Assembly (NCBI RefSeq): GCF_029457495.1
Contig: NZ_CP120361.1
Coordinates: 3,612,001 to 3,676,000, forward strand
Origin: Chelativorans sp. AA-79
GTDB lineage: Bacteria; Pseudomonadota; Alphaproteobacteria; Rhizobiales; Rhizobiaceae
Direction: 5' to 3'
Length of the DNA stretch: 64,000 nucleotides
The translations under genes were made by a program, and so were the position numbers. Below are positions 1-8,080 of this stretch, one piece after another (position 1 is the stretch's first letter; every line of letters starts with the position of its first letter). Under the pieces are notes generated by a model, which saw only the letters and a program-made list of their open reading frames with translations, did no database searches and was not told the origin of the DNA.

Positions 1-256
1 TGCAGCGCGAGCGCGCCACGGCAGCGGGCCCTTCTTCGGGCGCTCAATCCTTTCGTCGTCGCTCCACGAGGAACCTGATCATTGCTTCGTCTCCAAAAGC
101 GCCGTTCCGCTATCACCAAACGCTCCCGCCGTCCACAGAATTGATGCGGCCGGGCGGGCCGGGATGGATTTTGTTGACGATGCGTCCACCCCGTCACCCT
201 TGGGAATGAGAGCGTTCGCCCCTAAATGGGTTCAGGAGACAAAGGGAGAAAAACCG

Positions 257-1246
257 ATGGGCCTGCTCGTCGACGGCGTCTGGCATGACGAATGGTACGA
301 CACCTCGAAAACCGGTGGCCGCTTCGAGCGGTCGAAATCGCGGTTCCGCGACTGGATCACGGAAGACGGGAAGCCGGCCGAAGGGCGGGAGCGCGGCTTC
401 AAGGCGGAGCCCGGCCGCTACCATCTCTATGTCTCCTATGCCTGCCCCTGGGCGCACCGCACGCTGATCTTCCGCAAGCTGAAGAAGCTGGACGACGTGA
501 TCTCCTTCTCGGTCGTCCACCATTTCATGGGCGAGAATGGCTGGACCTTCAGGAAGGAGGACGGGGCGACGGGCGACGAGCTCTACGGCCTCGATTTTCT
601 GCACCAGATCTACACCAGGGCCGATCCCCGCTATTCAGGCCGTGTGACCGTGCCCGTGCTGTGGGACCGCAAGACGGAAACCATCGTCAGCAACGAATCC
701 GCCGAGATCATCCGCATGATGAACACGGCCTTCGACGAGTGGGGCGACGCCTCTCTCGATTTCTACCCGGAGGATCTGCGCGGCGAGATCGACCGGGTGA
801 ACGAACTCGTCTACGACAACATCAACAACGGCGTCTATCGTGCTGGTTTTGCGACGACGCAGGAGGCCTATGAGGAAGCCTTTCGCGATCTGTTCGCCGC
901 GTTGGACCAGGTGGAGGAGCGGCTGTCGCGGCAGCGCTATCTGGCGGGCAGCCGCCTGACGGAAGCCGACTGGCGGCTCTTCACCACGCTGGTGCGCTTC
1001 GATCCGGTCTATGCCGGCCACTTCAAGTGCAACCTGCGCCGCATCGCCGACTATCCGAACCTGTCGAACTACCTGCGCGAGCTCTACCAGATTCCGGGCG
1101 TGGCCGAGACAGTGAACATGCATCACATCAAGGCGCACTATTACGGGAGCCACAGGACCATCAACCCGACCGGCATCGTGCCGCTGGGGCCGGAGCTGAA
1201 CTACGGCGCGCCCCATAACCGGGAGAGATTCGCAGAGGCGGCGTAA
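257..1246 (+). CDS. Glutathionyl-hydroquinone reductase (GST superfamily, YqjG/PcpF type)
   Basis: 329-aa soluble enzyme of the glutathione S-transferase superfamily. The family reduces glutathionyl-hydroquinones, releasing glutathione and the hydroquinone. The N-terminal thioredoxin-like part carries the family signature CPWAHR, placing the catalytic cysteine at about residue 63, and the C-terminal part is the all-helical GST domain ending near the YGSHRTINPTGIVP segment typical of this group. Length fits the family (about 320-330 aa). I chose ATG 257 because homologues start at MGLLVDG and an AAAGGGAG ribosome site precedes it; a longer open frame from 164 adds an unrelated 31-aa leader. 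It stands alone, facing the Nudix gene tail to tail. The 256 bases before it hold only a GC-rich hairpin-like stretch and no gene I can support. Confidence 0.9.
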   Translation: MGLLVDGVWHDEWYDTSKTGGRFERSKSRFRDWITEDGKPAEGRERGFKAEPGRYHLYVSYACPWAHRTLIFRKLKKLDDVISFSVVHHFMGENGWTFRKEDGATGDELYGLDFLHQIYTRADPRYSGRVTVPVLWDRKTETIVSNESAEIIRMMNTAFDEWGDASLDFYPEDLRGEIDRVNELVYDNINNGVYRAGFATTQEAYEEAFRDLFAALDQVEERLSRQRYLAGSRLTEADWRLFTTLVRFDPVYAGHFKCNLRRIADYPNLSNYLRELYQIPGVAETVNMHHIKAHYYGSHRTINPTGIVPLGPELNYGAPHNRERFAEAA

Positions 1247-1260
1247 GTGCCGTGATGGCC

Positions 1261-1758
1261 TTACCAGTCCGCCGTGATCTCCGTTCCGTCGAAGATTTCG
1301 GCGAGGCGGCGGCGCGTGCCTTCGGTCGTCTCCGCAGGCAGCGCATCGAGGGGAAAGAAACGGGCTTCGGCGATTTCGAGATCGGGCTTGCGGGCGCTGC
1401 TCTGCTCGAAGCGCGTGATCAGGTAGACGGCCACATGGTCGCGCCGGCTCGCATGGCGGTTGAAATGGATGGACCTGAGCTCCGGCATGCCGGTGAGCGC
1501 GATATTGCCCTCCTCGCGGAGCTCGCGGGTGAGTGCGGTGAGCATGTTCTCGCCAGGCTCGACGCCGCCGCCGGGGAAATGCCAGCCTGCCACATAGGTG
1601 TGGCGGACGAGAAAGACCTCGCGCAGCGCCGGCTCGAAGACGACGCCGCGCACGCCGAGCGTCATGGGCCGGCGGAACAAGTTCCACAGGTGAAAGAGTT
1701 TTACGCGCAACCGCATCTGTTCGGCGCTGCGCGGCTCCATGCGCCGAGGCGCGCTCAT
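1261..1758 (-). CDS. Nudix hydrolase
   Basis: Small hydrolase of nucleoside-diphosphate-linked substrates. The Nudix box is visible (GGGVEPGE, then RELREEGNI), with Asn in place of the usual last glycine of the box, a substitution seen in other members. The substrate cannot be inferred. The open frame extends to a GTG at 1806, only 5 bp from the divergent phosphoesterase start, leaving no room for promoters; I therefore prefer the internal ATG at 1758, though no strong ribosome site decides between 1758, 1740 and 1716. The gene converges with the glutathionyl-hydroquinone reductase gene. Confidence 0.85.
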   Translation of the reverse strand: MSAPRRMEPRSAEQMRLRVKLFHLWNLFRRPMTLGVRGVVFEPALREVFLVRHTYVAGWHFPGGGVEPGENMLTALTRELREEGNIALTGMPELRSIHFNRHASRRDHVAVYLITRFEQSSARKPDLEIAEARFFPLDALPAETTEGTRRRLAEIFDGTEITADW

Positions 1759-1811
1759 TGGACGCCGGCCGAGGACTGGTAAGACCCGCTGGGGTGTTTT
1801 AGACACGCATC

Positions 1812-2735
1812 ATGTTTCGGCTGGCGCATTTCTCCGATATCCATTTGGGGCCCCTCCCCAAGCTTACCTATCGTGAACTCATCTCGAAACGCATTACCGG
1901 CTATATCAACTGGCACCGCAGGCGCCGCGTCAACCTCGACAACGGCATCATCGACCTGATCAGCGAAGACATCCTGGCCATGGAGCCGGATCACATCGCG
2001 CTCACCGGCGACCTGGTGAACCTGGCTTTGGACAAGGAGATCGAGCTGGCGCGGCTGTGGCTGAAGGAACTGGGCATCCCCCGCGACGTCTCTGTCGTTC
2101 CCGGCAATCACGACGCCTATGTGCCGCGCGCGCTGGACAAGGCCTGCCGCGCCTGGGGCGCCTATATGGCGGCCGACGGGGCGGCGCCGATCACCGAGCA
2201 CGGGCAGTTCCCCTATATGCGCGTGCGCGGGCCGGTTGCGCTCATCGGCCTCTCCTCGGCGCGGGCGACCGCCCCTTTCCTGGCGAGCGGCTACTTCACC
2301 GAGAAGCAGGAGGGCCGCGCGGGCGAGCTTCTGGACGAGGCCGGGGCGCGGGATCTCTTCCGCGTGATCCTGATCCACCACCCCCCGGTGCGGGGCGCCA
2401 CGGGCCAGCACAAGCGGCTGTTCGGCATCTCCCGGTTCCAGAAGATGGTGCGGCGGCACGGGGCCGAGCTCGTCCTGCACGGGCACACCCACCAGCCGAC
2501 TGTGCACCGCATCGACGGCAAGGATGGCGTGAGCGTGCCGGTGGTCGGGGTCGCGGCGGCAGGCCAGGCCCATGGCGCCGCGCTTCCGGCCGCGCACTAC
2601 AACCTGCTGGAGATCATGGGTGCTCCAGGTTCCTGGCAGGTGCAACTCACCCGGCGCGGTGTGGCCGAAGCCGGAAGCGGCGTCGTGCAGCTCTCGTCCC
2701 AATGGCTCGTCTCGTCCAACCGCGCTCCGGCTTGA
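1812..2735 (+). CDS. Calcineurin-like metallophosphoesterase
   Basis: 307-aa cytoplasmic dinuclear-metal phosphoesterase. All five metal-ligand blocks of the calcineurin-like fold are visible in order: DIH at residues 9-11, GDLVN at 66-70, GNHD at 98-101, HHPP at 189-192 and GHTH at 224-227. The family covers cyclic-nucleotide phosphodiesterases, UDP-diacylglucosamine hydrolases and DNA phosphatases; nothing here selects one. It is divergent from the Nudix gene and converges with a small membrane-anchored protein gene. Confidence 0.88.
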   Translation: MFRLAHFSDIHLGPLPKLTYRELISKRITGYINWHRRRRVNLDNGIIDLISEDILAMEPDHIALTGDLVNLALDKEIELARLWLKELGIPRDVSVVPGNHDAYVPRALDKACRAWGAYMAADGAAPITEHGQFPYMRVRGPVALIGLSSARATAPFLASGYFTEKQEGRAGELLDEAGARDLFRVILIHHPPVRGATGQHKRLFGISRFQKMVRRHGAELVLHGHTHQPTVHRIDGKDGVSVPVVGVAAAGQAHGAALPAAHYNLLEIMGAPGSWQVQLTRRGVAEAGSGVVQLSSQWLVSSNRAPA

Positions 2736-2742
2736 AGCAGGC

Positions 2743-3351
2743 CTATGGCCGCTGCAGGAACTGGTGCAGTTCGGGGAAGCGGTCCCACAAGAAAAAGATC
2801 AGACCGGCGGCACCGATCGTGCCGCCGACCAGCACTAGGAAGAACGCGCTGAAAAACGCCCCTGCGGCGCCGGGCTTGCGGGCCGCAGGCGTTTCCTCGG
2901 CCTGCTCTTCCTCGACTTTGCGCGGAATCGCGATCACCTCGCCTTCGACCATCCGCTGGCGCTCCACGATCCGCTCGGCGATATAGCGCGTGACCTGCTC
3001 CGCAACGGGCTTGATCTCCGTCGATTCCGCCAGCACCACACGGCCGAGCCGGGTGTCGCGCAGAAAGCGGTAGGTGCGCCGGTCGGGGCCCATGACGACA
3101 TGGGCGACGGCATCGATCCACAAGCGCGGCTGCTGGCCCGTGGAGATGACGAAATCGAAGGCGGGATCGTCCTCCGGCACCTCGGCGAACACAGGCTGCA
3201 GTTCCTGCGCCAGCAGTTCCAGCCTCGTGCGCGTGGCCTCGCGCATCTCGACCACCACATCCTCACGATCGGCGGCGGCCGTCTTCATCTCGCGCACGGC
3301 CTCGGCGAGCCGGTTCGCACCGGGTGCGGCGTTCTGGCCAGCCTCGCTCAT
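2743..3351 (-). CDS. Hypothetical protein with C-terminal membrane anchor
   Basis: 202 aa, function unknown. The first 150 residues are soluble, charged and mostly helical. A Pro/Ala/Glu-rich linker follows, then one strongly hydrophobic segment at about residues 167-190 and a short tail, so the soluble part probably faces the cytoplasm as a tail-anchored protein. No enzyme motif is visible. It looks conserved rather than spurious: composition is protein-like, there is a clean start after the upstream gap, and the stop converges with the phosphoesterase with only 7 bp between. I do not recognise a named family. Confidence 0.7.
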   Translation of the reverse strand: MSEAGQNAAPGANRLAEAVREMKTAAADREDVVVEMREATRTRLELLAQELQPVFAEVPEDDPAFDFVISTGQQPRLWIDAVAHVVMGPDRRTYRFLRDTRLGRVVLAESTEIKPVAEQVTRYIAERIVERQRMVEGEVIAIPRKVEEEQAEETPAARKPGAAGAFFSAFFLVLVGGTIGAAGLIFFLWDRFPELHQFLQRP

Positions 3352-3467
3352 CGTGGTTCTCCCGAGCGGTTTATGCCTGGTCCATGGTTAGCACGGAGAT
3401 CTAGGAAAATCATCACACGATTGGGCTTGGTACCGGTTACGCACGGCCGCGGCGGGGGAAAGAGCGC

Positions 3468-4226
3468 CTACTGCTCCACCGCGGCGAGCAGGATCTGCGC
3501 CATCGCCCCGGGGTCTTCCACCGGCAGCATATGGCCGAGTTCGGGAAAGATGTGCGGCAGGAAATGCGGCGGGAGGTTCTCCACCTGCCGCACGGGAAGA
3601 ACCCTGTCCTGCCCTCCCCATGCGACACGAACCGGCATGGGCAGGGAGGCGAGCCTTTCCCGCGCGATGACACCTTGGCGCCCGTCACGGGTGATGAGCG
3701 GATAAAGCCGCGCAAGCGCCTCCATCTGGCCCCGTACGGCGCGCATCGCCTGCGCATCCGCCAACAGTCCTTCAGGAAGCGGGCCGCGGCCCGTCATGGC
3801 GGACAGGCAGCGGACGAGCGCCTCCCGCGTGGCCGCTTCCGCATAGTCGCGCAGGAGAGGAGCGTCGATCTCCGGGCCGATGCCGCCGGGTGCGAAGAGG
3901 GAGATGGAAAGGACGCGTCCAGGCTCGGCAAGCGCCGCAAGGGCAGCAACGGCGCCGCCGAAGGAATGGCCGCCGACATGGAACCGCTCGACGCCGCGCG
4001 CCGTGAGATCGGCGAGCACGGCCTTGGCGACGGTACCGGCGCCGCCCGCCTCCGGGACCGGCAGCGAGCCGCCATGGCCCGGCAGATCATAGGCAAGGAC
4101 GCGGATATTCCCGCCGAGACCGGCGCGCACGCCGTTCCACACCCGATGCGTGCCGCCGAAGCCGTGCAGGAGAACGAGGGCGGGGCCGCCCTCGCCCGTT
4201 GCGCTCACATGAAGTCCGCCGCTCAC
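3468..4226 (-). CDS. Alpha/beta-fold hydrolase
   Basis: 252-aa hydrolase with the oxyanion motif HGFGG at residues 21-25 and the nucleophile elbow GHSFGG with Ser88; a catalytic GHM-type histidine lies near the C-terminus (GHMLPVED). The substrate is unknown; the fold includes esterases, haloalkane dehalogenases and dihydrolipoamide-acyltransferase-like proteins. Its GTG start overlaps the leuA stop codon (GTGA), so it is very likely translated from the leuA transcript. A leucine-pathway role is only an inference from this coupling. Confidence 0.85.
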   Translation of the reverse strand: MSGGLHVSATGEGGPALVLLHGFGGTHRVWNGVRAGLGGNIRVLAYDLPGHGGSLPVPEAGGAGTVAKAVLADLTARGVERFHVGGHSFGGAVAALAALAEPGRVLSISLFAPGGIGPEIDAPLLRDYAEAATREALVRCLSAMTGRGPLPEGLLADAQAMRAVRGQMEALARLYPLITRDGRQGVIARERLASLPMPVRVAWGGQDRVLPVRQVENLPPHFLPHIFPELGHMLPVEDPGAMAQILLAAVEQ

Positions 4227-5947
4227 CGGATGATGCGGTTGGCGGCCGACACCACCGCTTCGAGCGAGGCGGTGGTGATGTTGGTGTTGATGCCGACACC
4301 GAACAGCCTTCCGCCCGGATGCTCGACCTCGACATAGCTCACCGCCGCCGCATCGGCGCCGCGCTGGAGCGAATGCTCCGAATAATCCAGCACGGTCATG
4401 TCGACGCCGACATGGCGCGAAAGCGCGTTGATGAAGCCGTCGATCGGCCCCGTGCCCACCCCCGTGATGGTTTTTTCCACCCCATTGTCGAGGATGGTGG
4501 CCTCGACAACGCGGCGCGATTTGCTTTCCGAGTCGGGAAAAGTCTGGTGGTCGAGGAATTTCAGGCGGGCGCCCGGCTGCTCGACATAGAGCTCGATGAA
4601 CCGGTCGTGAATGCTCTTCGAGGGCAGTTCCCTGCCTTCGGCATCGGTGATGGCCTGGATGTCCTCACGGAACTCCACCTGCAGGTTGCGCGGCAGGTTG
4701 AGCCCGTAATCGGCCTGCAGCACATAGGCGATGCCGCCTTTGCCCGACTGCGAGTTGATGCGGATGATCGCCTCGTAGGTGCGGCCCACATCGGCGGGAT
4801 CGATGGGCAGGTAAGGCACCTCCCACAGCTCCTTGTTGGCCTTGCGGTAGGCTTTCATGCCCTTGTTGATGGCATCCTGGTGGGAGCCGGAGAAGGCCGT
4901 GTAGACCAGTTCGCCCACATAAGGATGCCGCTCCGGGATGCGGAGCTGGTTGGAATATTCGTAGATATCTTTCATGCGGTCGATGTCGGAACAGTCGAGC
5001 TCGGGATCCACGCCCTGCGTGTACATGTTGAGCGCGAGCGTGACGATGTCGACATTGCCCGTGCGTTCGCCATTGCCGAACAGCGTGCCTTCCACCCGGT
5101 CCGCCCCCGCCATCAGGCCGAGCTCGGTGGCGGCGATCGCCGTGCCCCGGTCGTTGTGGGGATGGAGCGAGACGATCAGGCTGTCGCGCCGGTCGAGCTG
5201 CCGGCACATCCATTCGATCTGGTCGGCATAGATGTTCGGCGTCGACATCTCCACCGTGGACGGCAAGTTGATGATCAGCTTATCCTCGGGCGTCGGTTTT
5301 ACGATCTCGATGACAGCGTTGCAGATCTCCAGGGCCACATCGAGCTCGGTGCCGGTAAAGCTTTCCGGCGAATACTGGAAGCGGTAGCCCGGATGTCCCG
5401 ATTCTTTGGCGGCCTTCGCCGCCATGTCCGTGATCATCTTCGCCGCGTCGGTCGCAATCGTCTTGATGCCGGCGACATCCTTCTCGAAGACGACGCGGCG
5501 CTGCAACTCGCTGGTGGAGTTGTAGAAATGGACGATCGGGTGCTTGGCGCCCGCCAGCGCCTCGAAGGTGCGCGCGATCAGCTCCGGCCGGCACTGCACC
5601 AGCACCTGGAGGGAGACGTCGTCGGATACATTGTGCTCTTCGATCGCCCAGCGCGTGAAGTCGAAGTCCGTCTGCGAGGCTGAAGGGAAGCCGATCTCGA
5701 TCTCGTTGAAGCCCATCTCGAGGAGCAGCCCGAACATGCGCGCCTTGCGCTCGTGCCCCATCGGGTCGATGAGCGCCTGATTGCCGTCGCGCAGGTCGAC
5801 GGAGCACCAGACCGGCGCTTTCTCGATGCGCTTGGAAGGCCAGGTGCGGTCCGAAAGGTCGATCTGCGGATAAGGCTGATATTTGCGTTGGGCGTTCGGC
5901 ATGCCCTTGCGCGCGCTGCGGTGCGAAATCTCGTTCATGGCGTCCAT
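4223..5947 (-). CDS. leuA: 2-isopropylmalate synthase (long type-2 form)
   Basis: Condenses acetyl-CoA with 2-ketoisovalerate, the first committed step of leucine biosynthesis. The 574-aa product is the long LeuA type found in alphaproteobacteria, actinobacteria and fungi: N-terminal extension (YQPYPQIDL), TIM-barrel catalytic domain with the DLRDGNQ metal/substrate motif and HPHNDRGT, and a C-terminal LeuA dimer domain responsible for leucine feedback inhibition. ATG 5947 is preferred over the GTG at 5968 because a GGAG ribosome site sits 8 bp before it. The long upstream leader encodes a Leu-rich short peptide and hairpins, indicating attenuation by leucyl-tRNA supply. It overlaps the downstream hydrolase by 4 bp. 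Confidence 0.95.
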   Translation of the reverse strand: MDAMNEISHRSARKGMPNAQRKYQPYPQIDLSDRTWPSKRIEKAPVWCSVDLRDGNQALIDPMGHERKARMFGLLLEMGFNEIEIGFPSASQTDFDFTRWAIEEHNVSDDVSLQVLVQCRPELIARTFEALAGAKHPIVHFYNSTSELQRRVVFEKDVAGIKTIATDAAKMITDMAAKAAKESGHPGYRFQYSPESFTGTELDVALEICNAVIEIVKPTPEDKLIINLPSTVEMSTPNIYADQIEWMCRQLDRRDSLIVSLHPHNDRGTAIAATELGLMAGADRVEGTLFGNGERTGNVDIVTLALNMYTQGVDPELDCSDIDRMKDIYEYSNQLRIPERHPYVGELVYTAFSGSHQDAINKGMKAYRKANKELWEVPYLPIDPADVGRTYEAIIRINSQSGKGGIAYVLQADYGLNLPRNLQVEFREDIQAITDAEGRELPSKSIHDRFIELYVEQPGARLKFLDHQTFPDSESKSRRVVEATILDNGVEKTITGVGTGPIDGFINALSRHVGVDMTVLDYSEHSLQRGADAAAVSYVEVEHPGGRLFGVGINTNITTASLEAVVSAANRIIR

Positions 5948-6019
5948 TTGGGTCACTCCGGGCGGCACCCGTTGCTCCGATGCAAAGGGCCGCCTGTCAA
6001 GGCTTCAATCCAGATTCTC

Positions 6020-6072
6020 AAAACGGGAAGGAGCATGCATCAGCCGGCGATCGACCGCCGGGCGCCCCTTCA
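6020..6072 (-). terminator. Candidate leu attenuator hairpin
   Basis: Immediately behind the leader stop codon the minus strand can fold a perfect CCGGCG/CGCCGG hairpin, nested inside a longer stem GAAGG/CCTTC that is followed by CCGTTTT. The upstream GATCGCCGGG can also pair with the CCCGGCG arm, giving the mutually exclusive structures expected of an attenuator. The U-run is short (four), so the terminator call is moderate. Confidence 0.4.
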
Positions 6073-6189
6073 ACGGACCCGGCGATCGCCGATAAGGCCG
6101 AGAAGAAGAAGGCTGGAGGATAGCGCACGCACAGGCCCGCCGAAGAAGGCGGCGGAGCTCGACGGCTTGCTGTGCGCGGCGCGTGACAT
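6070..6189 (-). CDS. leuA leader peptide with tandem leucine codons
   Basis: Short leader open frame upstream of leuA. It ends in SSSLLLLGLIGDRRVR, where four adjacent Leu codons (CTT CTT CTT CTC, 6100-6111) plus one more after a glycine are the sensing element. Starved ribosomes would stall there and favour the antiterminator, allowing leuA transcription. Two starts are possible: ATG 6189 (39 aa, preceded by AAGGCGG) or a GTG at 6132 (20 aa). Attenuation of branched-chain genes is well established in alphaproteobacteria; this instance is inferred from codons and hairpins only. Confidence 0.65.
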   Translation of the reverse strand: MSRAAHSKPSSSAAFFGGPVRALSSSLLLLGLIGDRRVR

Positions 6190-6241
6190 GGCCGCCTTGA
6201 TAGCCGAGGCAGGCTTGCGACGCAAGATACTCCTTTGCAGC

Positions 6242-6280
6242 TTGACAGGCATACACCCTTCTGTAATAAACCATATGGTT
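6242..6280 (+). promoter_or_regulatory. Sigma-70 promoter with ArsR operator palindrome
   Basis: TTGACA (6242-6247) and TAATAA (6264-6269) are separated by 16 bp. The perfect 12-bp palindrome AACCATATGGTT (6269-6280) overlaps the -10/start area. This is where an autorepressing ArsR-type protein would bind, and the ArsR gene starts 30 bp further on. Confidence 0.7.
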
Positions 6281-6310
6281 AATTAACTTATCGGAAAAAT
6301 ACAGACGCAA

Positions 6311-6649
6311 ATGGACCAGCTCAGCGCCACCTTCGCCGCTCTTGCCGACCCCACCCGCCGGGCGATCATCGCGCGGCTCACTGCGGGCGAGGCCACGGTG
6401 AACGAGCTTGCCGCCCCCTTCGACATGAGCCTCCCCGCCGTCTCGAAGCATCTGAAGGTGCTGGAGCGTGCCGGCCTCATCTCGCGCGGCCGCAACGCGC
6501 AGTGGCGGCCCTGCAAGCTGGAGGCCGGACCGCTCAAGGAAGTTGCGGACTGGGCCGAGCGCTACCGCCAGTTCTGGGAAGGCAGCTTCGACAGACTCGA
6601 CAACTATCTCAAGGAAATCCAGCAGAAGGAGACTTCCAATGATGCCTGA
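6311..6649 (+). CDS. ArsR-family winged-helix regulator
   Basis: 112-aa one-domain winged helix of the ArsR/SmtB superfamily. It has the DPTRRAIIARL opening, a helix-turn-helix around residues 38-60 (SLPAVSKHLKVLE) and no Cys/His metal site, so it belongs to the non-metal group that is regularly coupled to SRPBCC genes. It probably represses its own operon through the palindrome at 6269-6280. The stop overlaps the next gene start by 11 bp. The effector is unknown. Confidence 0.88.
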   Translation: MDQLSATFAALADPTRRAIIARLTAGEATVNELAAPFDMSLPAVSKHLKVLERAGLISRGRNAQWRPCKLEAGPLKEVADWAERYRQFWEGSFDRLDNYLKEIQQKETSNDA

Positions 6650-7112
6650 TGCCGCGACTGCCCGGCAATCCGATGCCGAGCTCTATATCTCCCGCCTCTT
6701 CGATGCGCCGCGCGCTGTCGTCTTCGATGCATGGACCAGGCCGGAGCACCTGAACCGCTGGTGCTGCCCCACAGGCTTCACCCTTCCCTTCTCCAAGGGC
6801 GATATCCGCACCGGCGGCTGGTTCAAGACCTGCATGCGCTCGCCTGACGGGCAAGACCACTGGCTGAGCGGCACCTATCGCGAGGTCACGCCACCCGAGC
6901 GCATCATCTTCACCCACGCCTGGCACGACGAGACCGGCAAGCCCGGCCATGAAACAGTGGTGACGGTCACCTTGAAAGAAGAAGCGGGAAAGACACGCCT
7001 CACGCTGCACCAGGCCTTCTTCGCCTCTACGGCCGCGCGCGACGGGCACGAAGACGGCTGGAACGCGACGCTGGACAATCTGGCGGACTGCCTGCCTGCG
7101 ATGGCCGGCTGA
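6639..7112 (+). CDS. SRPBCC (AHSA1-like) protein
   Basis: 157-aa protein of the START/AHSA1-type helix-grip fold that encloses a hydrophobic ligand cavity. Visible family marks are FDAPRAVVFDAWT near the N-terminus, the tryptophan-rich GGWFKTC strand, the central YREVTPPERI and the terminal GHEDGW helix. ATG 6639 lies 6 bp behind a GAAGGAGA ribosome site inside the end of the ArsR gene, so translation is coupled. The ligand and reaction are unknown. It is similar in design to the next gene, suggesting an old duplication. Confidence 0.88.
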   Translation: MMPDAATARQSDAELYISRLFDAPRAVVFDAWTRPEHLNRWCCPTGFTLPFSKGDIRTGGWFKTCMRSPDGQDHWLSGTYREVTPPERIIFTHAWHDETGKPGHETVVTVTLKEEAGKTRLTLHQAFFASTAARDGHEDGWNATLDNLADCLPAMAG

Positions 7113-7166
7113 GCCCCGCCTACACACCGGCATTTTGCTCCTCGTTCAAGAACGAAAGGGACAGCG

Positions 7167-7634
7167 ATGAACCAGAGAACCAGGGCTTCCAGCGGCGGGA
7201 TCGCTCTCACACTGACACGGATCTTCGACGCTCCCCCGGCCCTCGTCTTCGAGGCCTGGACCACGCCGGAGCATCTCGCCCGCTGGTGGGGTCCAAAGGA
7301 TTTCTCTGTTCCTTCGGTCGAAGCCGATTTCCGCGAGGGCGGCGCATGGCGCAGTTGCATCCGCTCGCCGGAGGGGCAGGACTATTGGGCGCATGGGATC
7401 TATCGCGAGATCGTGCCGCCGCACCACATCGTCTTCAACTTCATGTGGGAAGAAGAGGACGCGATGGACACACTCATCACCGTGACCTTCGAGGAGGCGG
7501 AAGCCGGCACGCGGCTCACCTTCCATCAGTCGCCCTTCCCGACCGTCGAGAGCCGTGACGGCCATGCGGAAGGCTGGTCGGAATGCATCGACCGCCTCGA
7601 GGTTTACATCGCCAGGCAAGGAGGAACGGAATGA
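7167..7634 (+). CDS. SRPBCC (AHSA1-like) protein, second copy
   Basis: 155-aa helix-grip protein sharing the same landmarks as its upstream neighbour (FDAPPALVFEAWTTPE, GGAWRSC, YREIVPPHHI, GHAEGW), which points to tandem duplication followed by divergence. It lies 54 bp downstream in the same direction and overlaps the GFA gene by ATGA, so the four genes from 6311 form one operon. Ligand unknown. In other bacteria such ArsR-SRPBCC pairs are common; their physiological role is mostly uncharacterised. Confidence 0.88.
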   Translation: MNQRTRASSGGIALTLTRIFDAPPALVFEAWTTPEHLARWWGPKDFSVPSVEADFREGGAWRSCIRSPEGQDYWAHGIYREIVPPHHIVFNFMWEEEDAMDTLITVTFEEAEAGTRLTFHQSPFPTVESRDGHAEGWSECIDRLEVYIARQGGTE

Positions 7635-8080
7635 AAAAGACCTATCACGGGAGCTGCCACTGCGGTGCAGTTCGCTTTTCTGCCAACCTTGATCTCGCGC
7701 CGGAGGGCGAGCGCTCAAAGCCGCCTCGGCCGGGCGTTTGGTGGACCTCCAGTTTCCGCTGCAACTGTTCCTCCTGCCTCAAGACGCGTTTCTGGAAAGC
7801 CTTCGCGCCGCCGGAGGACTTCGAGCTGCTTTCAGGCGAGGACGCGCTGACGGAATATCGCTTCGGCGAGAAGATGATCCGCCACGTCTTCTGCCGGCAT
7901 TGCGGCGTTCATCCCTTCGGCAGCGCCGATTTCGACATCATGGGCGGTGCGTTCTACGCGGTGAACATCGTCTGCCTCGATGACGCAACCGACAAAGAGC
8001 TGGCGCACGCGCCCATCATCTATGAGGATGGCCGGCACGATGCCTGGGATCGGCCGCCGGAGGTAACCTCGTATCTCTAG
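7631..8080 (+). CDS. GFA-family zinc protein (glutathione-dependent formaldehyde-activating-like)
   Basis: 149-aa protein with the zinc-binding cysteines of the GFA fold: CHCG near residue 10, CNCSSC at about 47-52 and CRHCG around 95-99. Family members include glutathione-dependent formaldehyde-activating enzyme, but most homologues of this size are uncharacterised, so formaldehyde chemistry should not be assumed. The start codon overlaps the upstream stop (ATGA). The gene ends 4 bp inside the convergent HxlR gene. Confidence 0.85.
   Translation: MKKTYHGSCHCGAVRFSANLDLAPEGERSKPPRPGVWWTSSFRCNCSSCLKTRFWKAFAPPEDFELLSGEDALTEYRFGEKMIRHVFCRHCGVHPFGSADFDIMGGAFYAVNIVCLDDATDKELAHAPIIYEDGRHDAWDRPPEVTSYL

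Noticed and set aside
4199..5683. Plus-strand open frame of about 490 codons opposite leuA
   Set aside because: Antisense to a certain gene; composition is that of a complementary strand shadow.
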